Of a stretch of DNA of 64,000 nucleotides, positions 46,365 through 55,396 are shown piece after piece; the stretch's first letter is position 1; each line of letters begins with the position of its first letter. Source of the stretch: Duganella levis (lineage in GTDB: Bacteria; Pseudomonadota; Gammaproteobacteria; Burkholderiales; Burkholderiaceae_D); assembly GCF_009857605.1 (NCBI RefSeq), contig NZ_WWCT01000007.1, forward strand, positions 124,001 to 188,000, written 5' to 3'. The position numbers and the translations under genes were made by a program. The notes below the pieces were generated by a model. The model saw only the letters and a program-made list of their open reading frames with translations, was not told the DNA's origin and ran no database searches.

Positions 46365-48392
46365 TCACCACATGATGACGCGATCCTTGGGCGCCAGGTA
46401 CATCTTGTCGCCCGGCTTGACGCCAAACGCTTCGTAGAAGCCCGGCTGGTTGCGCACCGTGCCATTGGCACGGAACTGATCCGGCGAGTGCGGATCGGTT
46501 TTCAGATACACGATTTGCTGGGCGTCGCGGATCTTGCTGCGCCACACCTGGCCGAAGCCCATGTAGAAGCGCTGCTCGCCGGTCAGGCCGTCGATCACCG
46601 GCGCCGGCTTGCCGCCCAGCGAAATCAGGTAAGCCTTGTAGGCAATGGCGGCGCCGCTGTTGTCGGCGATGTTTTCGCCCAACGTCAATTCGCCGTTAAC
46701 AAAGTAGCCCTTTACCGGACTGAAGCCGTTGTACTGCTTGACCAGCATCTTGGTCTTGGCGGCGAAGTTCTTGTGATCGGCCTTGGTCCACCAGTCGCGC
46801 AGATTGCCGTCGCCGTCGTACTGCGCACCCTGGTCGTCGAAGCCGTGGCTGATCTCGTGGCCGATCACCGCGCCGATCGCGCCGTAGTTGACCGCATCGT
46901 CGGCATCCGCATCGAAGAACGGCGGCTGCAGGATCACAGCCGGGAACACGATCTCGTTCAGCTCCGGGTTGTAGTAGGCGTTGACGGTTTGCGGCGTCAT
47001 GCCCCACTCGTCGCGGTCGATCGGCTTGCCCAGTTTGTCGACTTCCTTCTCGTACTCAAACACATGCGAGCGGCGCACGTTGCCGGCCAGGTCATCCTTG
47101 ACCACCGTCAGCTTGGAGTAGTCGCGCCACTTGTTCGGGTAGCCGATCTTGGTGGTGAACTTGGCCAGCTTGGCTTGCGCCTGCACCTTGGTTTCCGGGC
47201 TCATCCAGTCCAGCGTGTTGATGCTTTCCTTGAACGCGGCCAGCAGGTTCTTCACCAGCTGTTCCATGCGCGCCTTGCGCTCGGCCGGGAAGTGCTGCTC
47301 GACGTACAGCTTGCCGAGCGCTTCGCCCAGCGCGCCGTCGGTGGCGTTGACGCCGCGTTTCCAGCGCGGCTGCTGCTCATCGATACCGCTCAGTACCTTG
47401 CCGTAGAAGGCGAAATTCTCCAGCGCGAAATCCTTGGCCAGGTATGGCGCATTGGCGTGCAGCACCTGCCACTGGAAGTAGGTCTTCCACGTGCTCAGCG
47501 GCGTCTTGTTCAGCAGCTTGTTGAAGCCGGTGATGAAGCTCGGCTGGCTGACGATGACGTAATCGACCTTGCCGCCGATACCGGTGTCGTTCAGCCAGGT
47601 GGTCCAGTCGTAGCCCGGCGCCAGCTTGGACAGCTTATCCAGCGGCACCTTGTTGTAGGCCTTGACCGGATCGCGCAGCTCGACCTTGGTCCACTGCAGC
47701 TTGGCGATCTCGGTTTCCAGCGCGACGATGGCCTTGGCGTCGGCCGCGCCGTTGGGGTTGCCGGCCAGCGTCAGCATCTTGGCCACGTGCTGCTCGTACT
47801 TGACCAGCGTGTCGGCCAGTTTCTTGTCCGATTTTTTCAGGTAGTAATCGCGGTCCGGCAGGCTCAGGCCATCCTGGCCGAGGTCGGCCACGTACTTGGT
47901 GGAATCTTTGTTGTCCTGGTGGATGCCGAAGCCGTATGGCGCGGTGTAGCCGTTGCGGTTGAAGTGGGCGATCAGCGCCGGAATCTGCTTCTTGTCGCTC
48001 AGTGCGGCCACGCGCTCGAAGTCGGCCTTCAGCGGCGCCAGGCGCAGCTGTTCCAGCTTGGCTTCGTCCATATAGCTGGCGAAGAAATCGCCGATGCGCT
48101 GGGCTTCGGTGCCGGCCTGCTTGTTCGGCGTGGCGGCGGCCGCTTCGATCAGCGCGCGCAGCTGCGGCTTGGTGTCGTCGTCCAGCTTCTCGAACGAGCC
48201 CCAGCTCGACTTGTCGGCCGGGATCTCGGTCTTGGCCAGCCACTTGCCGTTCAGGTTGAGGAAGAAGTTATCCTGCGGCCGCACCGACGCATCGATGTTG
48301 GCGAGATCGACGCCCGAAGTTTTTTGTTGTGCCTGTACTCCGGCCGAGGCCAGCAGCGCCAGCATCAACGTGCTAAGCAGATATTTTTTCAT
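46365..48392 (-). CDS. M13-family zinc metallopeptidase, copy 2
   Basis: A 675-residue paralogue of the genes on both sides. ATG 48392 (MKKYLLST) follows GGGAGAG; the signal peptide ends VQAQQ. It has the same zinc core (VIGHEISHGFDDQ, ENIADNSGA), NAYYNPELNEIVFPA and the VIMW end. It is closer to copy 1 than to copy 3 by eye (for example LSDKKQIPALIAHFN and YGFGIHQDNKDSTKYVAD). It is separated from copy 3 by a strong terminator, so it may have its own promoter. Confidence 0.95.
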   Translation of the reverse strand: MKKYLLSTLMLALLASAGVQAQQKTSGVDLANIDASVRPQDNFFLNLNGKWLAKTEIPADKSSWGSFEKLDDDTKPQLRALIEAAAATPNKQAGTEAQRIGDFFASYMDEAKLEQLRLAPLKADFERVAALSDKKQIPALIAHFNRNGYTAPYGFGIHQDNKDSTKYVADLGQDGLSLPDRDYYLKKSDKKLADTLVKYEQHVAKMLTLAGNPNGAADAKAIVALETEIAKLQWTKVELRDPVKAYNKVPLDKLSKLAPGYDWTTWLNDTGIGGKVDYVIVSQPSFITGFNKLLNKTPLSTWKTYFQWQVLHANAPYLAKDFALENFAFYGKVLSGIDEQQPRWKRGVNATDGALGEALGKLYVEQHFPAERKARMEQLVKNLLAAFKESINTLDWMSPETKVQAQAKLAKFTTKIGYPNKWRDYSKLTVVKDDLAGNVRRSHVFEYEKEVDKLGKPIDRDEWGMTPQTVNAYYNPELNEIVFPAVILQPPFFDADADDAVNYGAIGAVIGHEISHGFDDQGAQYDGDGNLRDWWTKADHKNFAAKTKMLVKQYNGFSPVKGYFVNGELTLGENIADNSGAAIAYKAYLISLGGKPAPVIDGLTGEQRFYMGFGQVWRSKIRDAQQIVYLKTDPHSPDQFRANGTVRNQPGFYEAFGVKPGDKMYLAPKDRVIMW

Positions 48393-48425
48393 TGATACGC
48401 TCTCCCTAAGATCCAAAACAATAAC

Positions 48426-48452
48426 AAAAAAGCCACGCAGGGTGGCTTTTTT
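48426..48452 (-). terminator. Terminator between M13 copies 3 and 2
   Basis: AAAAAAGCCAC (48426-48436) and GTGGCTTTTTT (48442-48452) form an 11-bp perfect stem that ends in a T-run on either strand, 15 bp after the stop of copy 3. Confidence 0.88.
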
Positions 48453-48467
48453 GCTAGCAATAAACGA

Positions 48468-50507
48468 TTACCAGATGATGATGCGCTGTTCCGGCGCAAC
48501 ATACAGCTTGTCGCCCGGTTTGACGCCAAAGGCGTCGTAGAAGCCCGGCTGGTTGACCACCGGTCCGTTGGCGCGGAACTGGCCCGGCGAATGCGGGTCG
48601 GTCTTGATTTGCAGGATCTGCTGGTCTTCGCGCATCTTCACGCGCCACACCTGGCCAAAGCCCATGTAGAAGCGCTGGTCGCCGGTAAAGCCGTCGATCA
48701 CCGGCGCCGGTTTGCCTTCCAGCGACATCTTGTAGGCCTTGTAAGCGATCGCCATGCCGCTGTTGTCGGCGATGTTCTCGCCCAGCGTCAGCGCGCCGTT
48801 GACGTTATAACCCGGCAGCGGGCTGTAGCCGTTGTACTGCTTGATCAGCGCGTCGGTCTTGGCCTTGAAGTTGGCGCGATCTTCCTTGGTCCACCAGTCG
48901 CGCAGGTTGCCGTCGCCGTCGGACTGGCTGCCGCCGTCGTCGAAGCCGTGGCTGATCTCGTGGCCGATCACCGCGCCGATGGCGCCGTAGTTGACGGCAT
49001 CGTCGGCGCGCGCATCAAAGAACGGCGGTTGCAAAATGGCGGCCGGGAACACGATCTCGTTCATGGTCGAGTTGTAATAGGCGTTGATGGTTTGCGGCGT
49101 CATGCCCCATTCGTCGCGGTCAACCGGCTTGCCCAGCTTGGCGATCATGCGCTGATGGCGGTAGTTGGAAGTGCGCAGCACGTTGCCCACCAGGTCGCCC
49201 TTGATGATCACCAGCGTCGAGTAGTCGCGCCATTTGTCCGGGTAGCCGATCTTCGGCGTGAACTTGGCCAGCTTGGCTTGCGCTTCCAGCTTGGTGGCCG
49301 GGCTCATCCAGTCCAGATTGTCGATCGAGGTTTTGTAGGCGGCCAGCACGTTCTTCACCAGCTGGTCCATGCGCGCCTTGCGCTCAGGCGGGAAGTATTC
49401 GGCCACGTACAGCTTGCCCAGCGCTTCGCCCAGGCTGCCTTCGACCAGGCTGACGCCGGTTTTCCAGCGCGGCGGCTTGACGGCCACGCCGGTCAGCACG
49501 GTGCTGTAGAAATCGAAGTTAGCGTCGGCAAATTCCTTCGACAGGAACGGCGATGCTTCACGCAGCAGCTGCCATTCCAGATACGCTTTCCAGGTCGCCA
49601 GGTCGGTCTTTTCCAGCAGCGCGCCAAAGCCGGTCAGGAAGCTCGGCTGGTTGACGATCACATAGTCGGTCTTGTTGGCCACGCCGGCCGCGGCCAGCGC
49701 GTGGCCCCAGTCGTAGCCTGGCGCCAGTTCGGCCAGCTGCTTGATCGGCATCTTGTTGTAGCGCTTGACCGGGTCGCGGTTTTCCACCTTGGTCCATTGC
49801 GCTTCGGCCAGCGCGGTTTCCAGCGCGACGATTTTCTTGGCGTCGGCGGTGGCGTTATGGTCACCCGACAGACCCAGCACCTTGGCGATGTAGAGCTCAT
49901 ACTTGGCCAGGGCATTGGCCATCTTGGCGTCGTCTTTTTTCAGGTAATAGTCGCGGTCCGGCAAGCCCAGGCCGCTCTGGCCGACGTAGACCGCGTACCT
50001 GGTCGACTCGCGCGCATCCTGGCGCACGCCGACGCCGTACGGCGTGGTGACGCCGATCTGCGCCAGGTGGGCGATGATGATCGGCAGGCCTTTCTTGTCC
50101 TTCAGCGCGCGGATGCGGTTCAGCTCACCGGTCAGGGGACGGATGCCCAGGTCGTTGAGCTTGGCTTCATCCATGTAGCTGGCGTACAGGTCGGCGATCT
50201 TCTGCGGCTCGGTGCCGTTCTTGGCTTTCTCGGCGCCGGCTTTTTCGATCAGGCCGCGCAGTTGCGGCAGCGTGTCGTCGCGCAGCTTGGCGAACGTGCC
50301 CCAGCTCGATTTGTCGGACGGGATCTCGGTGGTCTTCAGCCAGCTGCCGTTGAGGTAAGTGAAGAAATCGTCTTGCGGACGCACACTGGTGTCCATGTTG
50401 GGGATGTCGATGCCGGAGATCGGTGCGGCAGGTTCGGCAGCGGCGGCGGCGCCGAAGGCGGTCATCAGGCTCAGTGTCAGCGTGGTCAGCAGAAAACTTT
50501 TTTTCAC
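48468..50507 (-). CDS. M13-family zinc metallopeptidase, copy 3
   Basis: A 679-residue paralogue from a GTG start (50507) behind AAGGA. The signal peptide ends GAAAAAEP. The zinc core is VIGHEISHGFDDGGSQSD, with the usual Gln-Tyr near HExxH changed to Ser-Ser-Asp context; ENIADNSGM is intact. It ends RIIIW rather than RVIMW. Its start lies 15 bp after the TBDT stop, so it is co-transcribed with that receptor, suggesting peptide uptake or processing. Confidence 0.95.
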   Translation of the reverse strand: MKKSFLLTTLTLSLMTAFGAAAAAEPAAPISGIDIPNMDTSVRPQDDFFTYLNGSWLKTTEIPSDKSSWGTFAKLRDDTLPQLRGLIEKAGAEKAKNGTEPQKIADLYASYMDEAKLNDLGIRPLTGELNRIRALKDKKGLPIIIAHLAQIGVTTPYGVGVRQDARESTRYAVYVGQSGLGLPDRDYYLKKDDAKMANALAKYELYIAKVLGLSGDHNATADAKKIVALETALAEAQWTKVENRDPVKRYNKMPIKQLAELAPGYDWGHALAAAGVANKTDYVIVNQPSFLTGFGALLEKTDLATWKAYLEWQLLREASPFLSKEFADANFDFYSTVLTGVAVKPPRWKTGVSLVEGSLGEALGKLYVAEYFPPERKARMDQLVKNVLAAYKTSIDNLDWMSPATKLEAQAKLAKFTPKIGYPDKWRDYSTLVIIKGDLVGNVLRTSNYRHQRMIAKLGKPVDRDEWGMTPQTINAYYNSTMNEIVFPAAILQPPFFDARADDAVNYGAIGAVIGHEISHGFDDGGSQSDGDGNLRDWWTKEDRANFKAKTDALIKQYNGYSPLPGYNVNGALTLGENIADNSGMAIAYKAYKMSLEGKPAPVIDGFTGDQRFYMGFGQVWRVKMREDQQILQIKTDPHSPGQFRANGPVVNQPGFYDAFGVKPGDKLYVAPEQRIIIW

Positions 50508-50522
50508 AGCAGATCCTTACGG

Positions 50523-52772
50523 TTAGAACTTCATTTCATATTTGACGCTCCAGACGACGTACGTCTGGTTAATCGTATTGGCCAATTGTGTCAGGCCGTT
50601 GGTGCTCACGGTGTTGGCGCCGATGGCGTCTTCCGCCACCAGGTTGTTGGCGGAAATACGCAGCTGGTTGCTGGCGTTGAAGCGCCACAATCCATAGGCG
50701 TCAAACGAGCGCTTGCGGCTAGTGTAAACCAGCTGCGACAGGCTGCTCTGGATCAGCGTCTCCGGCGTCCAGTTGAGGCTGCCGCCGAGGGTCAGCGGCA
50801 AGTCCTTCATGCGGTAGTCGAGGCCGAGGTTGGCGGTCTGCTTGGGCTGCGCGTCGAGCCGGTTGTTAGGGCCGGGAATATCATCCACGCTGGACCAGAA
50901 GCGGCTGTAGTTGGTGCGGAAGTCGATGGCCGGTGCATCCGCCATCAGTTCCTGCAACTGGAACTTGGCTTCCAGCTCGATGCCGGTGCTGCGCGCGCTG
51001 CCGATATTGCGCGGCGTCGATACCCAGCGCGGGCCGGTGCTGGTGGTTTCCAGCGCGATGTCGCGCCGGATCAGGTCTTCGATATTGCGGATGAAGCCGC
51101 TGGCGCTGAGGATGCCGGCGCGGCCCAGGTAATGCTCGTAGGCCAGGTCTAGGCCGGTAGCCAGTTCCGGCTTCAGGTTGGGATTGCCGGTGCGGTCGGG
51201 ACGCGTTGCGCTGTTCAGGCGCGACAGCGACGGCAGCGCGATCAGGTCCTGGATATTGGCTGCCTTGTAGCTCTTGGTCAGGCTGGCGCGGATCTGGTCC
51301 TTGTCGTGGCCGGGAATGCGGTAGACCGCGTGCAGCAGCGGGCTCAGCACGCTGCTGGTGTTGCTGACGTCACCGGTGCTGGCGCCGCTGCTGGACGTGC
51401 GGATGCCTTCCCAGCGCACGCCGGCATAGCCCGACCATTGCGCCGAGATATCCCACTCATCCTGCACGAACACCGCCAGACGGCGCGTATCGGCGGTCAG
51501 GTTGTCGCCGGAATCGGCAAACTGCGGCACGCCGTCCTTGTCGAGCGAGGTCTTGGTTTCTTCGCGATGGCCCAGCTCCACATCCCAGCCGGCTGCCAGC
51601 GAATGCGCGCGGCCCAGCGGCGTGCTGTACTTGCCGCCGGTGCTGGCGCTGCGGTCGCGCACGGTGGCGGTGTCGGTGAAGCGGTCCAGCAGCGCGCCGC
51701 CGTTGTCGTACTGGTAGCGCAGCGAATCGTTGTCGCTGTGGCCGGCGCCGAAGCCGAACTTGACGTCCAGCTTGGCCGCGCCGTCCAGCTTGTGTACCCA
51801 GTTGCCGAAGCCGCGCAGGAAGGTCGATTCGGTATGGCCGTCGGTCAGCGCCAGATTGTATTCCGGCGGCAGCAGCAGGCTCGGCGGCACCAGGCCGGGA
51901 TTCTGCGTCAGGTCGCTGCGGGCCTTGCTGTCGCTGCGGTTGACCATCAGAAACGGCTGGAAATTCAGCGTGTCGCCGCCGTCGAATTTATAGGACAGGC
52001 GCGGCGTCAGGAACAGGCCGCGTGTCTCGCGCCGGGTCTCGTCGAGCACGTTCTCGTCCTTGACCACCACGCTGTCGGCGCGGGTGTCGAGATTGTGGGT
52101 TTCGGTCTGGTCGTGCTGGTGGTTTTCAAACAGCGAACCGGTCAGCAGCCAGGTCAGGCTGCCGACCTTGCCGGGCACAGTCAGCGATACGTTCGGCGAA
52201 TGGCGGCCCTGCTCGATCGAGTCGGTCAGCTTGAGCTGCTTGTCGCGCTGCTGGTAGCCGTCACGCAGGATGATGTTGATGGTGCCGGCGATCGCCCGCG
52301 TGCTGTGCTCGGCCACCGGGCCGCGCATGATTTCGACCCGCTCCACCTGATCCGGCGCCAGCGATTCCATCGAGAAGCCGGCCGGCGGCCGTTCGCCGTT
52401 GACCAGGATCTGCGTGTAGCCGCTGCCCATGCCGCGCATGCGCACGTCGCCGCCACGGCCCGGACGGCCGCCGAGGGTAACGCCGGGCAGGCGCTTGAGG
52501 ACGTCGCCAAGATTGCTGTCGCCGTTGCGGTCCAGCTCTTCGCGGCCGAAGATCTGCTTGCCCGCCACCGAGTTGCGGCGCTCGTCCATATCGCTGGCGC
52601 GGCCGCCGCTGATGGTGACCTGCTGCATTTGCTTGTCGGCTGCAGATTTGTCTGTCGCGGCCTTGACGGCCGGCTGTGCCGCCTGCTGCGGTGCGCTATC
52701 GGTCTGGGTTTGCGCGCACGCGTCTGCCGCGCCGAGCATGGCCAGCCAGGCGAGGGGTAGTAATTTGCTCAT
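50523..52772 (-). CDS. TonB-dependent receptor linked to M13 peptidases
   Basis: A 749-residue receptor. The signal peptide ends AADACAQTQ. A TonB-box-like MQQVTISGGRASDMD and the plug (LKRLPGVTLGGRPGRGGDVR, VERVEIMRGPVAEHSTRAIAGTINI) follow. The barrel ends WSVKYEMKF. It is the first gene of the receptor-peptidase unit, with two perfect dyads upstream. Cargo is unknown. The peptidase partners point to peptides or a peptide-bound nutrient; a siderophore remains possible. Confidence 0.93.
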   Translation of the reverse strand: MSKLLPLAWLAMLGAADACAQTQTDSAPQQAAQPAVKAATDKSAADKQMQQVTISGGRASDMDERRNSVAGKQIFGREELDRNGDSNLGDVLKRLPGVTLGGRPGRGGDVRMRGMGSGYTQILVNGERPPAGFSMESLAPDQVERVEIMRGPVAEHSTRAIAGTINIILRDGYQQRDKQLKLTDSIEQGRHSPNVSLTVPGKVGSLTWLLTGSLFENHQHDQTETHNLDTRADSVVVKDENVLDETRRETRGLFLTPRLSYKFDGGDTLNFQPFLMVNRSDSKARSDLTQNPGLVPPSLLLPPEYNLALTDGHTESTFLRGFGNWVHKLDGAAKLDVKFGFGAGHSDNDSLRYQYDNGGALLDRFTDTATVRDRSASTGGKYSTPLGRAHSLAAGWDVELGHREETKTSLDKDGVPQFADSGDNLTADTRRLAVFVQDEWDISAQWSGYAGVRWEGIRTSSSGASTGDVSNTSSVLSPLLHAVYRIPGHDKDQIRASLTKSYKAANIQDLIALPSLSRLNSATRPDRTGNPNLKPELATGLDLAYEHYLGRAGILSASGFIRNIEDLIRRDIALETTSTGPRWVSTPRNIGSARSTGIELEAKFQLQELMADAPAIDFRTNYSRFWSSVDDIPGPNNRLDAQPKQTANLGLDYRMKDLPLTLGGSLNWTPETLIQSSLSQLVYTSRKRSFDAYGLWRFNASNQLRISANNLVAEDAIGANTVSTNGLTQLANTINQTYVVWSVKYEMKF

Positions 52773-52787
52773 GTACTCTGTCAGGTG

Positions 52788-52806
52788 GAATTCTTGCGAA
52801 GAATTC
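52788..52806. promoter_or_regulatory. Perfect dyad in the leader of the TBDT-M13 unit
   Basis: GAATTCTT (52788-52795) and AAGAATTC (52799-52806) are exact 8-bp arms around GCG, 16 bp upstream of the TBDT start codon. It could be an operator or an RNA hairpin near the ribosome site. Confidence 0.55.
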
Positions 52807-52880
52807 TACCGTCATGCCAGCCGGCAAAAGGGCTTGCCGCTGGCTTTTTACTTTACGATACAGTAGCAACAACACTTTTT

Positions 52881-52897
52881 CTAAGGGTATCCCTTAG
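52881..52897. promoter_or_regulatory. 17-bp palindrome upstream of the TBDT-M13 unit
   Basis: CTAAGGG-TAT-CCCTTAG is perfect and overlaps the stop codon of the Spy-like gene. No T-run follows on the minus strand, so an operator for the TBDT promoter is more likely than a terminator. Confidence 0.5.
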
Positions 52898-53493
52898 CCA
52901 CCGGTGCCCGGCAAGTTAACGTTGACGCCGCCCGCGCCTACACCGACGCCACCGCCGCCCATACCGCCGCGGCCGCCGCCCTTGCCGCCACGGTGTTCGC
53001 CGCCCTCTTCCTTGCGCTCCGGACGCGGTGCGCTGCCGCTGTCCGGCACGCGCTGCAACTGTTCGCTCAGCATCTGCACCACGGCCTGGCGCTGGCTTTC
53101 CGATAAGGCATCATTGACCGTCAGCCACCATTCGCGCAGCTGTTTCTCTTCGGCGGTGCTGAGGTTGGTTTCGTCGTCGATGGCCTTGGCCACATCGCGC
53201 AGCTCGACGCCGGCGCCCTGTGCGGCGGCCAGCGTGGCCGCTTGCAGGCGCTCGCGGCGGGCCTTGCGTTCACGCAGCAGGTTGCGGGTCTTGGACTCGG
53301 TCTGCGACCACAATGTTTGCTGATTGGTATTCAGGCTCAGCGACTTCTTCAGTTCGGCTGCCATCGGCAGGTAGTCCTCGGCGCGCATCTCCATCACCGG
53401 CAACGCAAACGCCGGCGACAACAGGGCCGACAAGGCCAGCGCGGCACTGAGGCGGCGCACAACGGATGAGGATGGACGTGACAGAAATCGCAT
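52894..53493 (-). CDS. Spy/CpxP-like periplasmic protein with Gly-rich tail
   Basis: A 199-residue protein from ATG 53493 (MRFLSRPSS) with GGAG upstream. The signal peptide ends SPAFALPV. The helical body has LKKSLSLNTNQQTLWSQTES and LREWWLTVNDALSESQRQAV, similar in pattern to Spy/CpxP chaperones with LTxxQ motifs. The last 35 residues are an unusual basic then glycine-rich tail ending NVNLPGTGG. A terminator-shaped hairpin lies 15 bp before its start codon. Confidence 0.75.
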   Translation of the reverse strand: MRFLSRPSSSVVRRLSAALALSALLSPAFALPVMEMRAEDYLPMAAELKKSLSLNTNQQTLWSQTESKTRNLLRERKARRERLQAATLAAAQGAGVELRDVAKAIDDETNLSTAEEKQLREWWLTVNDALSESQRQAVVQMLSEQLQRVPDSGSAPRPERKEEGGEHRGGKGGGRGGMGGGGVGVGAGGVNVNLPGTGG

Positions 53494-53835
53494 GGAGGCT
53501 CCGTAGATAAAAAAAAGCCAGCGCTTGGGGCGCTGGCGAAAAACCACTTCAGGGTAGAGAGAAATACGAGCCAAGTTTAGGCCGCGAAATTGGGTGTTTC
53601 AGGGGTTCTTACAATTACTTACTGTCGTCAACGCTAGGGATACACTGTACACAAAAGTGTCAACATGACCCTTCACCTGTCCCGCGTTGATGCGCTTTCA
53701 AAGTCAACTAGGAGCGTTGTAAAACGCCGTAAAGGTATAAATCATTTCGTGACGGCTACGACGTTTGCTCGGAATCAGGTTTATACTCAATTCAGCCGCT
53801 GCAAATTCGCCGCGGCGATTCAGGACAGGTGAAAC
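53494..53835. other. Intergenic region between Spy-like and ctpA genes
   Basis: This 342-base divergent gap holds the hairpin at 53509-53537 (listed separately) and the promoters of both genes. TATAAATCA-like A/T-rich sequence near 53735-53745 and GTTTATACTC near 53780 are possible -10 regions of ctpA. The ctpA ribosome site is AGGACAGG. I see no RNA gene and no further ORF of value. Confidence 0.4.
53509..53537 (-). terminator. Intrinsic-terminator-shaped hairpin in the Spy-like gene leader
   Basis: On the minus strand GCCAGCGC and GCGCTGGC (53530-53537 and 53517-53524) pair around a 5-base loop and are followed by eight T residues. It ends 15 bp before the start codon, just ahead of its GGAG ribosome site. 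It is positioned like an attenuator. Confidence 0.7.
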
Positions 53836-55269
53836 ATGGGCAAGAAATTAAAGAATTCCGGTCTGGTCGGCTTGGGCGTAGTCGCCGGCGTCGCCATTTC
53901 GCTGCAATTTTCCGCCATGGCGCAAAAGCCGGTGGACCCGCCATTGCCGCTGGAAGAGTTGCGCCAGCTGGCCGATGTGTTCGGCCTGATCAAGTCCGAC
54001 TACGTCGAACCGGTCGAAGACAAGAAGCTGCTGACCGAAGCCATCTCCGGCATGGTGGCCTCGCTCGACCCGCACTCCGCCTACCTGGATAAGAAAGCCT
54101 ATGCCGAACTGCGGGAAGGATCGCAGGGCAAGTTCGTCGGCCTCGGCATCGAAATCGGCCAGAGCGAAGATGGCTATATCAAGATCGTCGCGCCAATCGA
54201 GGATTCGCCGGCCTGGCGCGCCGGCATCAAGCCGGGCGACCTGATCAGCCGTCTCGACAATATGCAGGTCAAGGGCATGTCGTTGGATGAGTCGGTCAAG
54301 AAGATGCGCGGCGAGCCCGGCAGCAAGGTCAGCATGACCATCCTGCGCAAGGACGAGGCCGAGCCGCTGGTGTTCAACATCACGCGCGAGGAAATCCACC
54401 AGAAGAGCGTCAAGGGCAAGCTGGTCGAGCCGGGCTATGCCTGGGTGCGCATCTCGCAGTTCCAGGAACCGACCGTGGACGACATGGCCGCCAAGATCCT
54501 CGAACTCTATAAACAGGACCCCAACATCAAGGGCCTGGTGCTGGACCTGCGCAACGATCCGGGCGGCGTGCTGCAAGGCGCGATCGGCGTCGCCGCCGCC
54601 TTCCTGCCGAAAGATTCGCCGATTGTGTCGACCAACGGCCAGTTGCCGGATCAGAAACAGATTTTCTACGGCCGTCCTGAATACTACGAACTGCGCGGCG
54701 AGAACGACGCGCTGGCCAAGCTGCCGGCCGCGCTGAAGAAAGTGCCGATGGTGGTGCTGGTGAACACCGGTTCGGCCTCGGCCTCGGAAATCGTCGCCGG
54801 TGCCTTGCAGGATTACAAGCGGGCCGACATCATCGGTTCGCAGACCTTCGGTAAGGGTTCGGTGCAGACCATTCGCCAGCTGACGGCCGATACCGCCGTC
54901 AAGCTGACCACGGCACGCTATTACACGCCGAACGGCCGCTCGATCCAGGCCAAGGGCATTACGCCGGACGTGGCGGTGGATGAAAACGCCGACGGCGACG
55001 GCCTCAACGCGCTGCGCACCCGCGAAGCCGACCTCGACAAGCACTTGGTCAACGACAAGGAAGCCGAAGGCGCCAAGGGCAAGCGCGACGAGCTGGAAGA
55101 ACAGCTGCGCATCGTTGCGCTGGAGAAGAAACGCAAGCCGCTGGAATACGGCAGCGGCGACGATTTCCAGTTGCAGCAGGCGCTGAATCACCTGAAGGGC
55201 TTGCCGGTTCAGCTGGCCAAGCAGGGGACCACAGTGGTGTCGGTGGATAGCGCCGCCGCCAAAAAATAA
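53836..55269 (+). CDS. ctpA: S41-family C-terminal processing protease
   Basis: A 477-residue protease with an N-terminal signal or anchor (GLVGLGVVAGVAISLQFSAMA), an N-terminal helical domain (VFGLIKSDYVEPVEDKKLL), a PDZ domain (about residues 95-180, GLGIEIGQSEDGYIKIVAPI) and the S41 core. Catalytic Ser is in NTGSASASEIVAGAL and the catalytic Lys in GSQTFGKGSVQTIR. It trims C-termini of periplasmic and envelope proteins. It is monocistronic with a terminator at 55291. The divergent Spy-like gene also concerns envelope protein quality, perhaps not by chance. Confidence 0.95.
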   Translation: MGKKLKNSGLVGLGVVAGVAISLQFSAMAQKPVDPPLPLEELRQLADVFGLIKSDYVEPVEDKKLLTEAISGMVASLDPHSAYLDKKAYAELREGSQGKFVGLGIEIGQSEDGYIKIVAPIEDSPAWRAGIKPGDLISRLDNMQVKGMSLDESVKKMRGEPGSKVSMTILRKDEAEPLVFNITREEIHQKSVKGKLVEPGYAWVRISQFQEPTVDDMAAKILELYKQDPNIKGLVLDLRNDPGGVLQGAIGVAAAFLPKDSPIVSTNGQLPDQKQIFYGRPEYYELRGENDALAKLPAALKKVPMVVLVNTGSASASEIVAGALQDYKRADIIGSQTFGKGSVQTIRQLTADTAVKLTTARYYTPNGRSIQAKGITPDVAVDENADGDGLNALRTREADLDKHLVNDKEAEGAKGKRDELEEQLRIVALEKKRKPLEYGSGDDFQLQQALNHLKGLPVQLAKQGTTVVSVDSAAAKK

Positions 55270-55290
55270 GCAGTCTGTTGTAGCGAACTC

Positions 55291-55320
55291 AGCGGCGCCT
55301 CAAGGGCGCCGCTTTTATTT
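55291..55320 (+). terminator. Rho-independent terminator of ctpA
   Basis: AGCGGCGCC (55291-55299) pairs with GGCGCCGCT (55305-55313), followed by TTTTATTT. Confidence 0.88.
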
Positions 55321-55396
55321 GCGCCGAACCTGCAGGCATTGTGTAGAATTTGCCTCATTATTGGCATCTGCCATTGCTTAATTTGAAAGTTTAATC

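Noticed and set aside
46320..51152. Two long plus-strand frames
   Set aside because: They mirror the M13 peptidase genes; their similarity to each other only reflects the paralogy of the real genes on the other strand.
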